From: JAHFUI01 sp041485905 | GTDB lineage: Bacteria > Acidobacteriota > Vicinamibacteria > Vicinamibacterales > CAVVIG01 | Direction: 5' to 3' | NCBI GenBank assembly: GCA_041485905.1 | Contig: JBGPKK010000131.1 | Span: 1-12,898 of the forward strand | Length of the DNA: 12,898 bases | In this document: one piece after another, positions 1 to 5,778 of the stretch | How the letters are laid out: the number at the start of each line of letters is the position of its first letter | Numbering within the stretch: position 1 is the first letter of the stretch | The notes under the pieces: generated by a model | Database searches by the model: none | The model's input: the letters and a program-made list of their open reading frames with translations, nothing else | What the model was told of the DNA's origin: nothing | Program-made: the position numbers and the translations under genes

Positions 1-1
1 G

Positions 2-298
2 GCGATGCTCGCCGCGGTCGAAGCGCGCGTGCCGGTCGTCGAGTACAGCCCGGCGGAGATCAAGCGCGCGGTCGTCGGCTACGGACGCGCCGAGAAGCAC
101 CAGGTCCAGCAGATGGTGAAGCTGATTCTCGGGCTGTCGGCGGTGCCCTCGCCACACGACGCCGCCGATGCGCTCGCCGTCGCTATCTGCCACGTGCACT
201 CGCAGCGGCCGACCCGCGCGGTCGATGTGAGCCCACCGCTCGGGGCGGCGTGCAGCAAGGCGACGAGCTGGCGGACGTATCGTCCCGCACGATCGTGA
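2..298 (+). CDS. ruvC: RuvC Holliday-junction endonuclease, C-terminal part (5' truncated by window edge)
   Basis: RuvC is the endonuclease that cuts Holliday junctions symmetrically during homologous recombination, working on RuvAB-bound junctions in the cytoplasm. Only about the last 98 codons are in the window. The segment VVEYSPAEIKRAVVGYGRAEK followed by Q-V-Q-Q-M-V matches the conserved C-terminal part of the family, and HDAADALAVA carries the two C-terminal catalytic aspartates (codons at 158 and 167) of the RNase H-like active site. The tail after residue CHVHSQRP is unremarkable and poorly conserved in the family. The TGA stop (296-298) overlaps the GTG start of ruvA, indicating translational coupling in a ruvCAB operon. 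The start and the two N-terminal acidic catalytic residues lie outside the window. Confidence 0.93.
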   Translation, partial: AMLAAVEARVPVVEYSPAEIKRAVVGYGRAEKHQVQQMVKLILGLSAVPSPHDAADALAVAICHVHSQRPTRAVDVSPPLGAACSKATSWRTYRPARS

Positions 299-894
299 TC
301 GCGCACCTGCAGGGCACGATTTTCGAGAAGCACCCCAATCGTCTGGTCGTCGATGTCGCCGGTGTCGGCTACGACGTCTTCGTGCCGCTGTCCACGTTTT
401 ACGGTCTCGGCGATCCGGGCAGCGAGATCGCGCTGCGGATCCACACCCACGTGCGCGACGACGCGCTGTTGCTCTATGGGTTTGCGACCGTACTCGAGCA
501 GGCCTTGTTCGAGCGCCTGATCGGGGTGGGCGGCATCGGGCCGAAGCTGGCGCTGGCCGTGCTGTCGGGCATCGAGCCGGCGGAGCTGGTGCGGGCCATC
601 GAACGCGGCGACGTCGCGCGGCTGACCGCCATTCCCGGCGTCGGCAAGAAGACATCCGAGCGAATCGTGCTCGAGCTGAAGGATCGCCTGCCAATCGTGC
701 ACGCCGCCGCGGTTGGCGCGGGCGGCGCAGGGCCCGAGTCGCCGCTCATGCGCGACGATCTGCTGTCGGCGCTCATGAACCTGGGATATCATCGGCCGCT
801 TGCCGAAAGAGCGGTGGACGTCGCCGTCAAGACCACGCCCGATGGCAGCTTCGAGCTCACGTTGAAGCAGGCGCTGCGCGAGTTGGCAAAATGA
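295..894 (+). CDS. ruvA: RuvA Holliday-junction DNA-binding subunit
   Basis: RuvA binds four-way junctions as a tetramer and loads the RuvB motor for branch migration. The 199-residue product has the usual family length. Domain I is the N-terminal OB fold (MIAHLQGTIFEKHPN, then G-V-G-Y-D-V). Domain II has two helix-hairpin-helix motifs: I-G-V-G-G-I-G-P-K at about 76-84 and I-P-G-V-G-K-K-T at about 113-120. Domain III, which contacts RuvB, is the C-terminal DDLLSALMNLGYHRPLAERAV at about 154-174. I chose the GTG at 295 because family members begin with an M-I-x-x-L-x-G pattern; the in-frame GTG at 250 would add 15 residues with no counterpart and overlap ruvC by 49 bp. The 4-bp GTGA overlap with ruvC supports this start. 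Confidence is high for function and good for the start. Confidence 0.96.
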   Translation: MIAHLQGTIFEKHPNRLVVDVAGVGYDVFVPLSTFYGLGDPGSEIALRIHTHVRDDALLLYGFATVLEQALFERLIGVGGIGPKLALAVLSGIEPAELVRAIERGDVARLTAIPGVGKKTSERIVLELKDRLPIVHAAAVGAGGAGPESPLMRDDLLSALMNLGYHRPLAERAVDVAVKTTPDGSFELTLKQALRELAK

Positions 895-970
895 AGTGTC
901 GAGTCTTACGTCTCAAGTCTGCGATCTTGAGGCACACTTGAGACCTGAGCCTTCACACCTTCGTCCGACC
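895..970. repeat. Short-word repeat spacer between ruvA and ruvB
   Basis: This spacer is built from variants of the words CTCAAG/CTTGAG and TCTGA. It holds a perfect 8-bp inverted repeat, GTCTCAAG at 910-917 and CTTGAGAC at 937-944, with a 19-nt loop. The 14-mer ACGTCTCAAGTCTG (908-921) occurs again, inverted, inside tilS (10865-10878). No gene is seen in the spacer; the short frame opening at 891 stops within it. It could fold as a hairpin inside the ruv transcript, but it lacks a T-tract and I do not call it a terminator. Confidence 0.65.
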
Positions 971-1990
971 ATGACGGATCCTCGACTCGTTACTGCGGCG
1001 CGTGTCGACGAAGACGCGCAGTACGAAGCCGGGCTGCGGCCGCGCCTGCTCGACGAGTACATCGGACAGGACCGCGTGCGCGAGAATCTTCAGGTGGCGA
1101 TTGCCGCCGCCAAACAGCGCGGCGAGCCGCTCGATCATGTGCTGCTGCACGGCCCCCCAGGTCTGGGCAAGACGACGCTCGCGTACGTGATCGCGAACGA
1201 GATGGGCGTGCCCGTCCGCGCGACGTCGGGTCCCGCCATCGAGAAGCCCGGCGATCTGGTCGGTATCGTCACCAATCTGGCGCCCGGCGAAGTGTTGTTC
1301 ATCGACGAAATTCACCGCATGTCGCCGGCAGTTGAAGAGATCCTGTATCCCGCGCTGGAGGACTACGAAGTCGACATCGTCATCGGCCAGGGTCCCAGCG
1401 CGCGGACGGTGAAGATGCGGCTCGAGCCCTTCACGCTGATCGGGGCGACGACCCGGACCGGACTGCTGACCGCGCCGCTGCGATCGCGCTTCGGCATCGC
1501 GCACCGCCTCGAGTTCTACACGCCCGCCGATCTGGAGGAGATCGTCCGGCGGTCGGCGAAGATTCTGGACGTGCCGATTGAAGATGCCGCCGGCAGTGAG
1601 ATCGCGCGGCGCGCCCGCGGCACGCCCCGCATCGTCAACCGCCTGCTGCGCCGCGTGCGCGACTACGCGCAGGTCCGCGCAGACGGCCGCATCACGCTGG
1701 AGGTCGCCAACGCCGGCCTCAATCTCCTCGAAGTCGACGAACACGGCTTCGACGAAATGGATCGCAAGCTGCTCCGGACGATCATCGACAAGTTCGGCGG
1801 CGGCCCGGTCGGCCTCAACACGATTGCCGCGGCGATCAGCGAAGAGAAGGATGCGATCGAGGACATCTACGAGCCGTTCCTGATCCAGATCGGCTTTCTT
1901 GATCGGACGCCGCGCGGCCGCGTCGCCACGCCGCGCGCGTACGGCTATTTCGGGCTGCCCGAGCCCGGGAGGGATTCACGGCTGTGGTAG
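971..1990 (+). CDS. ruvB: RuvB Holliday-junction branch-migration ATPase
   Basis: RuvB is the hexameric AAA+ motor that pumps DNA through the RuvA-junction complex. The 339-residue product carries all expected parts: an N-terminal LRPRLLDEYIGQ segment, Walker A GPPGLGKTT at about 61-69, Walker B V-L-F-I-D-E-I-H at about 108-115, the G-A-T-T-R sensor 1 region, the sensor 2 segment ARGTPRIVNRLLRRVRD, and a C-terminal winged-helix domain with FGGGPVGLNTIA and R-T-P-R-G-R. I chose ATG 971 (MTDPRLVTAARV), which matches the family N-terminus. An in-frame GTG at 896 would add 25 residues encoded by a repeat-like spacer. No good Shine-Dalgarno sequence precedes 971. It follows ruvA after a 76-bp spacer and overlaps or abuts fabH downstream. 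Confidence 0.97.
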   Translation: MTDPRLVTAARVDEDAQYEAGLRPRLLDEYIGQDRVRENLQVAIAAAKQRGEPLDHVLLHGPPGLGKTTLAYVIANEMGVPVRATSGPAIEKPGDLVGIVTNLAPGEVLFIDEIHRMSPAVEEILYPALEDYEVDIVIGQGPSARTVKMRLEPFTLIGATTRTGLLTAPLRSRFGIAHRLEFYTPADLEEIVRRSAKILDVPIEDAAGSEIARRARGTPRIVNRLLRRVRDYAQVRADGRITLEVANAGLNLLEVDEHGFDEMDRKLLRTIIDKFGGGPVGLNTIAAAISEEKDAIEDIYEPFLIQIGFLDRTPRGRVATPRAYGYFGLPEPGRDSRLW

Positions 1991-3099
1991 TCGACCCTTC
2001 GACCCTTCGGCACACTCAGGGTCGTCCCGAGCCAGGTCGAGGGGCGACAGGCTCAGGGCAGGCGCCTTCGACAGGGCCCAGCGCGCTCCGCACCACCTCG
2101 CGGGCGGGCGGCCGGCCGACGACGATTAAATCGCTGGCCACGTACGTGCCGCCTCGCGTGCTGACCAACGCCGACCTCGAAAAGATGCTCGATACGACCG
2201 ACGAATGGATCATGCAGCGGGTCGGCATCCGCGAGCGTCACATCGCCGACCCGGGCGTCGCCACGTCTGACCTCGGGAAGGAAGCGGCGCTCGCCGCGAT
2301 CCAGCGCGCCGGCCTCTCGCCCGACGACATCGGCGTCATCGTTGTCGGCACGGTCACGCCGGACATGATGTTCCCGAGCACCGCCTGCCTGATTCAGCAC
2401 AAGATCGGCGCGCACCATGCGTGGGGTTTCGACATCAGCGCCGCCTGCTCCGCGTTCACCTATTCGTTGACGGCGGCGAGCCAGTTGGTGGCGACCGGAG
2501 CGTACGAGCACGCGCTCGTGGTCGGCGCGGACGTGATGTCGAGCATCCTCGATTACACCGACCGCTCGACGTGCGTGCTGTTCGGCGACGGCGCCGGCGC
2601 GGTGGTGGTGTCGGCCGCCAAAGACGGCGACGGCGCGATTCTCGATTTCGAGCACGAGATCGACGGCAGCGGCGGGACCGCGCTGTACATGCCGGCCGGC
2701 GGCAGCCTGCGCCCGCCGTCGCACCAGACCATCGACCAGCGGCTGCACTACGTGAAGCAGGACGGGCGCACTGTGTTCAAGTTTGCCGTGCGCAAGACCG
2801 AGGAAATCGCCCGCCGTCTGCTCGACCGCAACGGCATCAAACCCTCGGATCTCGATCTGTTCGTCTCGCATCAGGCCAACCGGCGCATCATCTGGGCGGC
2901 CGCAGAGAACCTCGAGCTCGACCCGGCCAAAGTGGTCATCAACATCGAGCGCTACGGCAACACGACCGCCGCGACCATTCCGCTCGCGCTGAACGACGCG
3001 GTGTGTTCGGGCCGCCTCAAGAAGGGCGACCTCGTTCTGCTCGCGTCGGTGGGCGCGGGGTTCACAGTCGGCGCGGTGCTGCTGCGCTGGGGTTTCTAA
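1984..3099 (+). CDS. fabH: 3-oxoacyl-ACP synthase III (FabH)
   Basis: FabH condenses acetyl-CoA (or another short acyl-CoA) with malonyl-ACP to start fatty-acid synthesis in the cytoplasm. It is a thiolase-fold enzyme. With numbering from GTG 1984, the catalytic triad is visible as Cys155 (D-I-S-A-A-C-S-A), His296 (S-H-Q-A-N-R-R) and Asn326 (Y-G-N-T-T-A-A). TNADLEKMLDTTDEWI, the FGDGAGAVVV loop and the C-terminal G-A-G-F-T-V-G-A are also typical. The start is odd: conserved homology begins at about residue 48 (IKSLATYVPP), yet the only ATG, GTG or TTG upstream of it in this frame is the GTG at 1984, which overlaps the ruvB stop by 7 bp. The first 47 residues are then encoded by a REP-like palindromic sequence. 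The alternative is an ATT start at 2125, giving a product of usual length. Function is near certain; the start is not. Confidence 0.95.
   Translation: MVVDPSTLRHTQGRPEPGRGATGSGQAPSTGPSALRTTSRAGGRPTTIKSLATYVPPRVLTNADLEKMLDTTDEWIMQRVGIRERHIADPGVATSDLGKEAALAAIQRAGLSPDDIGVIVVGTVTPDMMFPSTACLIQHKIGAHHAWGFDISAACSAFTYSLTAASQLVATGAYEHALVVGADVMSSILDYTDRSTCVLFGDGAGAVVVSAAKDGDGAILDFEHEIDGSGGTALYMPAGGSLRPPSHQTIDQRLHYVKQDGRTVFKFAVRKTEEIARRLLDRNGIKPSDLDLFVSHQANRRIIWAAAENLELDPAKVVINIERYGNTTAATIPLALNDAVCSGRLKKGDLVLLASVGAGFTVGAVLLRWGF
1992..2078. repeat. REP-like palindromic element at the ruvB/fabH junction
   Basis: Words of the CCTTCGAC / CTCAGGG / GTCGAGGGG type alternate here. CGACCC at 2000-2005 pairs with GGGTCG at 2019-2024. 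GACCCTTC occurs twice in tandem (1993-2000 and 2001-2008). A second half follows with GGTCGAGGGGCGACAGGCTC and then CCTTCGACAGGG. The pattern resembles the dispersed palindromic intergenic elements seen in many GC-rich genomes. It lies in frame upstream of the conserved part of fabH and is open in that frame, so it may be translated. Confidence 0.6.
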
Positions 3100-3106
3100 A
3101 GAGAGC

Positions 3107-3562
3107 TTGGATCATCAGCGTCGCCTCGAAGGCCTTCGCAAACTCCAGTACCTCCTCGACCAGGCCTTCCGCGTGCCGGGCACCAACATGCGGTTCGGCT
3201 GGGATCCGATCGTCGGCCTCGTGCCCTGGGCGGGCGATCTGATTACCGCGCTCCTGTCGTGCGCGATCATCGTGCAGGCGCATCACATGCGCATCCCGCG
3301 CGTCGTGCAGCTGCGCATGCTGCTCAACGTCGCGATCGATGTTGTCGTCGGGGTTGTTCCCGTCATCGGCGACGTCGCGGACGCCTTCTGGAAATCGAAC
3401 ACCAGGAATTTCGTGCTGCTGGAACGCCACGCCGGTGAAGCGCAGCCGGCGACCCCGGGCGATTGGATGTTTGTCGGCGTCATCGTGACCGTGATCGCCG
3501 CGCTGGCGCTGGTGCCGCTGCTTGTGATGTACTCGATCTATCAGTTGATGTTTGGGCGCTGA
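3107..3562 (+). CDS. DUF4112 family small membrane protein
   Basis: This 151-residue protein fits the DUF4112 family, whose function is not known. It has an amphipathic N-terminus (LRKLQYLLDQAFRVPGT, about 10-26), then two similar segments, D-P-I-V-G-L-V-P-W-A-G-D (33-44) and V-V-G-V-V-P-V-I-G-D (80-89), each followed by hydrophobic or amphipathic sequence, which looks like an internal duplication. A clear C-terminal transmembrane helix spans about 120-148 (WMFVGVIVTVIAALALVPLL). The start is TTG at 3107, 7 bp after the fabH stop; the preceding AAGAGAG is a poor, closely placed ribosome-binding site. The stop abuts the next start. Position in the ruv-fabH operon suggests co-expression and says nothing firm about function. 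Confidence 0.85.
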   Translation: MDHQRRLEGLRKLQYLLDQAFRVPGTNMRFGWDPIVGLVPWAGDLITALLSCAIIVQAHHMRIPRVVQLRMLLNVAIDVVVGVVPVIGDVADAFWKSNTRNFVLLERHAGEAQPATPGDWMFVGVIVTVIAALALVPLLVMYSIYQLMFGR

Positions 3563-4234
3563 GTGACTCGCATCTTTCTTCTCTCACCCGCCCATTGCGG
3601 TGGCACGCGCGCCAAACAGGTGCTGTCGCCCAGGGCGCAGTTCGCGCTCGCCGAGCAGCTGCGATCGCGCGACGGCGCGCGGCTCGGCGACGTATTCACC
3701 TTTGTCAGCGGACTGTACTTCCGCGGCAAGCTGACCTATGCGCGGCGGTTTGCGGCCGTCCCCGATCCCGACAACGCTGTCGTCGGCGCCGGAATCCACG
3801 TCATCACGCCGACCGCGGGCCTGCGAAGTCCGGATACCGCGGTGACCTTGACGGCGCTGCGTGCCTTCGCCGACGGCGACGTGCATCCCGACAATGCCGG
3901 CTATCGGCGGCCGCTCGAGCGCAGCGCGCGCGCGCTGTCGGGCGAGGTCGGCGCCGACTGCGACGTCGTCCTTCTCGGCAGCATCGCTTCGCCGAAGTAC
4001 GTGGACGTGCTGCTGGACATCTTCGGCGAACGCCTGAAGTTTCCCGTCGACTTTGTCGGACGCGGCGACATGAGCCGCGGCGGCCTCATGCTCCGGAAAG
4101 CCGCCGAGGGGCGCGAGCTGGACTACGCGCCGATCGCCGGCGCCGTGCTGCACGGCGCGCGTCCGCCAAAACTTCCCCCGCTCAAGATTGCAGGATTGCA
4201 GAATGGCAGAATTGCAGGAAGGAAAGAGCTGTAG
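3563..4234 (+). CDS. Conserved hypothetical protein, unknown function
   Basis: This 223-residue soluble protein starts with a GTG directly after the TGA of the preceding gene, so it is probably translated by coupling. I do not assign it to a named family. Visible features are a hydrophobic first strand followed by a small polar loop (MTRIFLLSPAHCGGTRAKQV), a strongly patterned F-V-S-G-L-Y-F-R-G-K-L-x-Y-A-R block (47-61), an I-T-P-T-A-G-L segment (81-87), D-V-V-L-L-G-S-I-A-S-P-K-Y-V-D-V-L (134-150), and F-V-G-R-G-D-M-S-R-G-G (164-174). There is no signal peptide or membrane helix. The alternating strands and Gly/Ser loops suggest an alpha/beta nucleotide- or phosphate-binding type fold, which is inference only. 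Residues 208-218 are encoded by an 8-bp tandem repeat and probably form a non-conserved tail. Confidence 0.75.
   Translation: MTRIFLLSPAHCGGTRAKQVLSPRAQFALAEQLRSRDGARLGDVFTFVSGLYFRGKLTYARRFAAVPDPDNAVVGAGIHVITPTAGLRSPDTAVTLTALRAFADGDVHPDNAGYRRPLERSARALSGEVGADCDVVLLGSIASPKYVDVLLDIFGERLKFPVDFVGRGDMSRGGLMLRKAAEGRELDYAPIAGAVLHGARPPKLPPLKIAGLQNGRIAGRKEL
4186..4217. repeat. 8-bp tandem repeat, four units, at the 3' end of the unknown gene
   Basis: Four consecutive octamers: GATTGCAG, GATTGCAG, AATGGCAG, AATTGCAG. The first two are identical and the others differ by one or two bases. The array lies inside the last codons of the preceding gene, so it is translated (roughly residues 208-218) and the stop follows 15 bp later. 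Confidence 0.8.
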
Positions 4235-4540
4235 GCGGTATGTTTTCTGTGCCACCTCGTTCAGGTCACCCTGACCGGGCGTTACCCGTCGCACTGCCTT
4301 GCGGAGTTCGCACTCTCCTCTCCCCTCGACTCGGCGCTTTCGCGCCTTCGGGGCAGCGGTCGCCTGGCTTGCTGCGACACCTCGATTGTGCACGCTTGAG
4401 TCCACGCACTCTGGAGGCGCTCAGGTGGAATGCGCGGAAATGCGATGCGAAGAGTTGACCGTCGGATCCACGTGATTGATGCGCATCCGACGGTCCTCGG
4501 CAGACTCATTGCCTCGTGGCGACGGACGAGAGCCTCGTGC
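4235..4540. other. Gene-free spacer between convergent genes
   Basis: No reading frame here looks like a gene; composition is mixed and codon bias is absent. It separates the end of the left plus-strand operon from the 3' end of the minus-strand DUF336 gene. Two structures are worth noting: a small GC hairpin, GGCGC-tttc-GCGCC at about 4333-4346, and the long inverted repeat at 4457-4495 listed separately. Either could mark transcript ends, but neither has a T-tract. Confidence 0.6.
4457..4495. terminator. Perfect 11-bp inverted repeat, possible bidirectional transcript end
   Basis: GACCGTCGGAT (4457-4467) and ATCCGACGGTC (4485-4495) are perfect reverse complements around a 17-nt loop. The element lies between the 3' ends of two convergent genes, where a terminator or RNA-end-stabilising hairpin is expected. 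No T-run follows on either strand, so intrinsic termination is uncertain; a protein-binding palindrome is the alternative. Confidence 0.4.
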
Positions 4541-5356
4541 TTACGGCGTCGGCGGGAGACCTGCGGCGATTGCGGTCTCTCCGGCCGCCGGACCCGGACC
4601 GCAATGGGGATGGCCCCATCCGCTCGCGCTGATACCCGGCATCTGCCCAGCCTGCGGGGTGATGTCGAACACGATGTTGTCCTTATGGGTCGGGTCGCCG
4701 GCGAAAAAGGCTGCGACGCCCGCCGGCACGTGATCGAGGTTCAGCGTGTCACGCGTCCGCCACGCGATGTTGTGATCCGCGCACGATGTATCGCCGCTCA
4801 CGCCGATGGCACCGACAAGCTGCCCTCTGGCGTTGTAGAGCCCCAGCCCGCCGCCAAATACGTTTACGCCGCCGATTTTTCCGCCCACCATGGGATCGTT
4901 AGCCTGGCCGTTGTCGGCCGAATTGCCGCCATAGGCAACGTCGACGTTCACAGGGTTGCTTTCCTGGAGCCCGAAGAGGCTGCCGCCAGGTTGAACCGCG
5001 CTGTAGATATTCGCGGTCGACAGCGCGAGGCCCGGCAAGCTGAACGCGTTGGCCGTATTGGCCTTCTGGGCGGAAATGACGCGGCTGCCCGGCCACTGGT
5101 CGCCCCGGTCGCCGCCGGTGAAGGCCACCGCGCAGACAACGCCGTCCCGATTGACGACGGTCGCCCACATTCCCAAACCGAACCCGCCGTTCGCTGCCCC
5201 CTGTGCCGCGACCAGCGCGCTGCGCAACGCGGTGTGAGAAGGCAAGGCGTTGCAGGGATTCGCGCGGCCATCGTCATCGGCGCGTGCCGTACCCGCGCCG
5301 AGAATCAAGGAGCCTACCAGAACCAGACTCATCACACACGGTACCCTCTTATTCAT
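4541..5356 (-). CDS. Exported GlcG/HbpS-like (DUF336) heme-binding-family protein
   Basis: The 271-residue product belongs to the GlcG/HbpS (DUF336) family. HbpS of Streptomyces binds heme, but function varies in the family. Residues 1-26 form a signal peptide: Lys/Arg n-region, hydrophobic LVLVGSLILGAG, and A-R-A cleavage before DDDG. The core shows HTALRSALVAAQGAA (41-55), G-M-W-A-T-V-V-N-R-D-G (62-72), and the family hallmark GGLGLYNARGQLVGAIGVSG (169-188) followed by D-T-S-C-A-D-H. Longer than the typical ~140-residue core, it has an insertion around 121-165 rich in Gly/Asn and a C-terminal extension ending in a Gly/Pro-rich stretch. I chose ATG 5356 because GGAGAG precedes it at a good distance; an ATG 12 bp upstream would overlap that site. 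Heme binding is inferred from family only. Confidence 0.85.
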   Translation of the reverse strand: MNKRVPCVMSLVLVGSLILGAGTARADDDGRANPCNALPSHTALRSALVAAQGAANGGFGLGMWATVVNRDGVVCAVAFTGGDRGDQWPGSRVISAQKANTANAFSLPGLALSTANIYSAVQPGGSLFGLQESNPVNVDVAYGGNSADNGQANDPMVGGKIGGVNVFGGGLGLYNARGQLVGAIGVSGDTSCADHNIAWRTRDTLNLDHVPAGVAAFFAGDPTHKDNIVFDITPQAGQMPGISASGWGHPHCGPGPAAGETAIAAGLPPTP

Positions 5357-5360
5357 GTCA

Positions 5361-5366
5361 CTCTCC
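5361..5366 (-). promoter_or_regulatory. Ribosome-binding site deciding the start of the DUF336 gene
   Basis: On the minus strand GGAGAG lies 4 nt before the ATG at 5356 (its GGAG core 6 nt before). It favours this start over the ATG at 5368, which has no such site and overlaps this one. Confidence 0.6.
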
Positions 5367-5455
5367 ATTTCACGGTGTTCATCCGAAGCGACCATTCCTG
5401 CAGCGACCTTGACCAGAGTCGCGTTGCGCTCGCTCGCGTTGCACCGGCGCCGCTG

Positions 5456-5484
5456 ACCGTATTTCGAGCCTTCATGAAAGGCAA
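5456..5484 (-). promoter_or_regulatory. Weak candidate promoter for the DUF336 gene
   Basis: Read on the minus strand, TTGCCT (5484-5479) and TACGGT (5461-5456) are separated by 17 nt and would give a leader of roughly 95 nt. The matches to the sigma-70 consensus are 4/6 and 3/6, so this is a weak candidate. Confidence 0.22.
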
Positions 5485-5571
5485 GAAGATTCTGTTCAAA
5501 GGCGCGCATGTGGACGTTCGCTAGAGCGCTCGCGGCGCGCGGACGCTTCAATCTGCGGAAGTACGTCTAAC

Positions 5572-5598
5572 CGCAGAGGACGCTGAGGACGCCGAGAT
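5572..5598. repeat. 9-bp tandem repeat, three units
   Basis: CGCAGAGGA, CGCTGAGGA, CGCCGAGAT run head to tail, preceded by TCTAAC. The AACCGCAGAGGACGC wording is like a short repeat found in intergenic regions of many bacteria. It lies in the divergent promoter region and is not translated. Confidence 0.65.
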
Positions 5599-5708
5599 GG
5601 GTTGGTATGCTCCCCGCGGCCTGAGGCCGGCCGGGCCCGCCTCCGACGACGATCCCGTCCAATATTCAGAAACCGAAGCTTTGCAAGCGGCTACCAGAAG
5701 CGTAAGTG

Positions 5709-5731
5709 TACGTCTCATAATAAGACACGTA
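5709..5731. promoter_or_regulatory. AT-rich palindrome, candidate operator or promoter for the protease
   Basis: Two nested inverted repeats: outer TACGT (5709-5713) with ACGTA (5727-5731), inner GTCT (5712-5715) with AGAC (5723-5726). The inner 15-mer GTCTCATAATAAGAC is palindromic around 5719 apart from one mismatched pair. CATAAT at 5716-5721 matches 5 of 6 bases of the sigma-70 -10 box, but no convincing -35 lies at the right distance. It is the most AT-rich point of the region and lies 50-70 bp before the preferred protease start. Confidence 0.35.
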
Positions 5732-5778
5732 AGTACTTGCTGGACAACGGCCGTACTCTCTGGTACCCTGCTCAGACC

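Larger units (their letters stand above)
5357..5778. other. Divergent intergenic region between the DUF336 and protease genes
   Basis: About 420 bp lie between the two divergent starts. In order it holds the DUF336 leader and candidate promoter, a GC-rich palindromic stretch near 5522-5545, a 9-bp tandem repeat (5572-5598), and an AT-rich imperfect palindrome (5709-5731) that stands out from the surrounding GC. The part from 5602 is open in the protease frame but reads as an Arg-rich, uncharacteristic sequence, so I treat most of it as non-coding. No other gene is visible. Confidence 0.55.

Noticed and set aside
250..294. Upstream GTG start for ruvA
   Set aside because: Adds 15 residues not matching the family and overlaps ruvC more; GTG 295 matches the M-I-A-H-L start and the GTGA overlap.
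79..792. Minus-strand open frame opposite ruvC/ruvA (and similar ones at 953-1744, 2053-2871, 3584-4405 and 8105-8926)
   Set aside because: High GC content gives long antisense frames; each lies opposite a gene with clear family motifs.
896..970. N-terminal extension of RuvB from GTG 896
   Set aside because: Encoded by repeat-like spacer; RuvB family homology starts at ATG 971.
4430..5524. Plus-strand open frame of 364 codons covering the DUF336 gene
   Set aside because: Arg/Ala-rich with no recognisable domain; the opposite strand encodes a signal peptide and the DUF336 hallmark.
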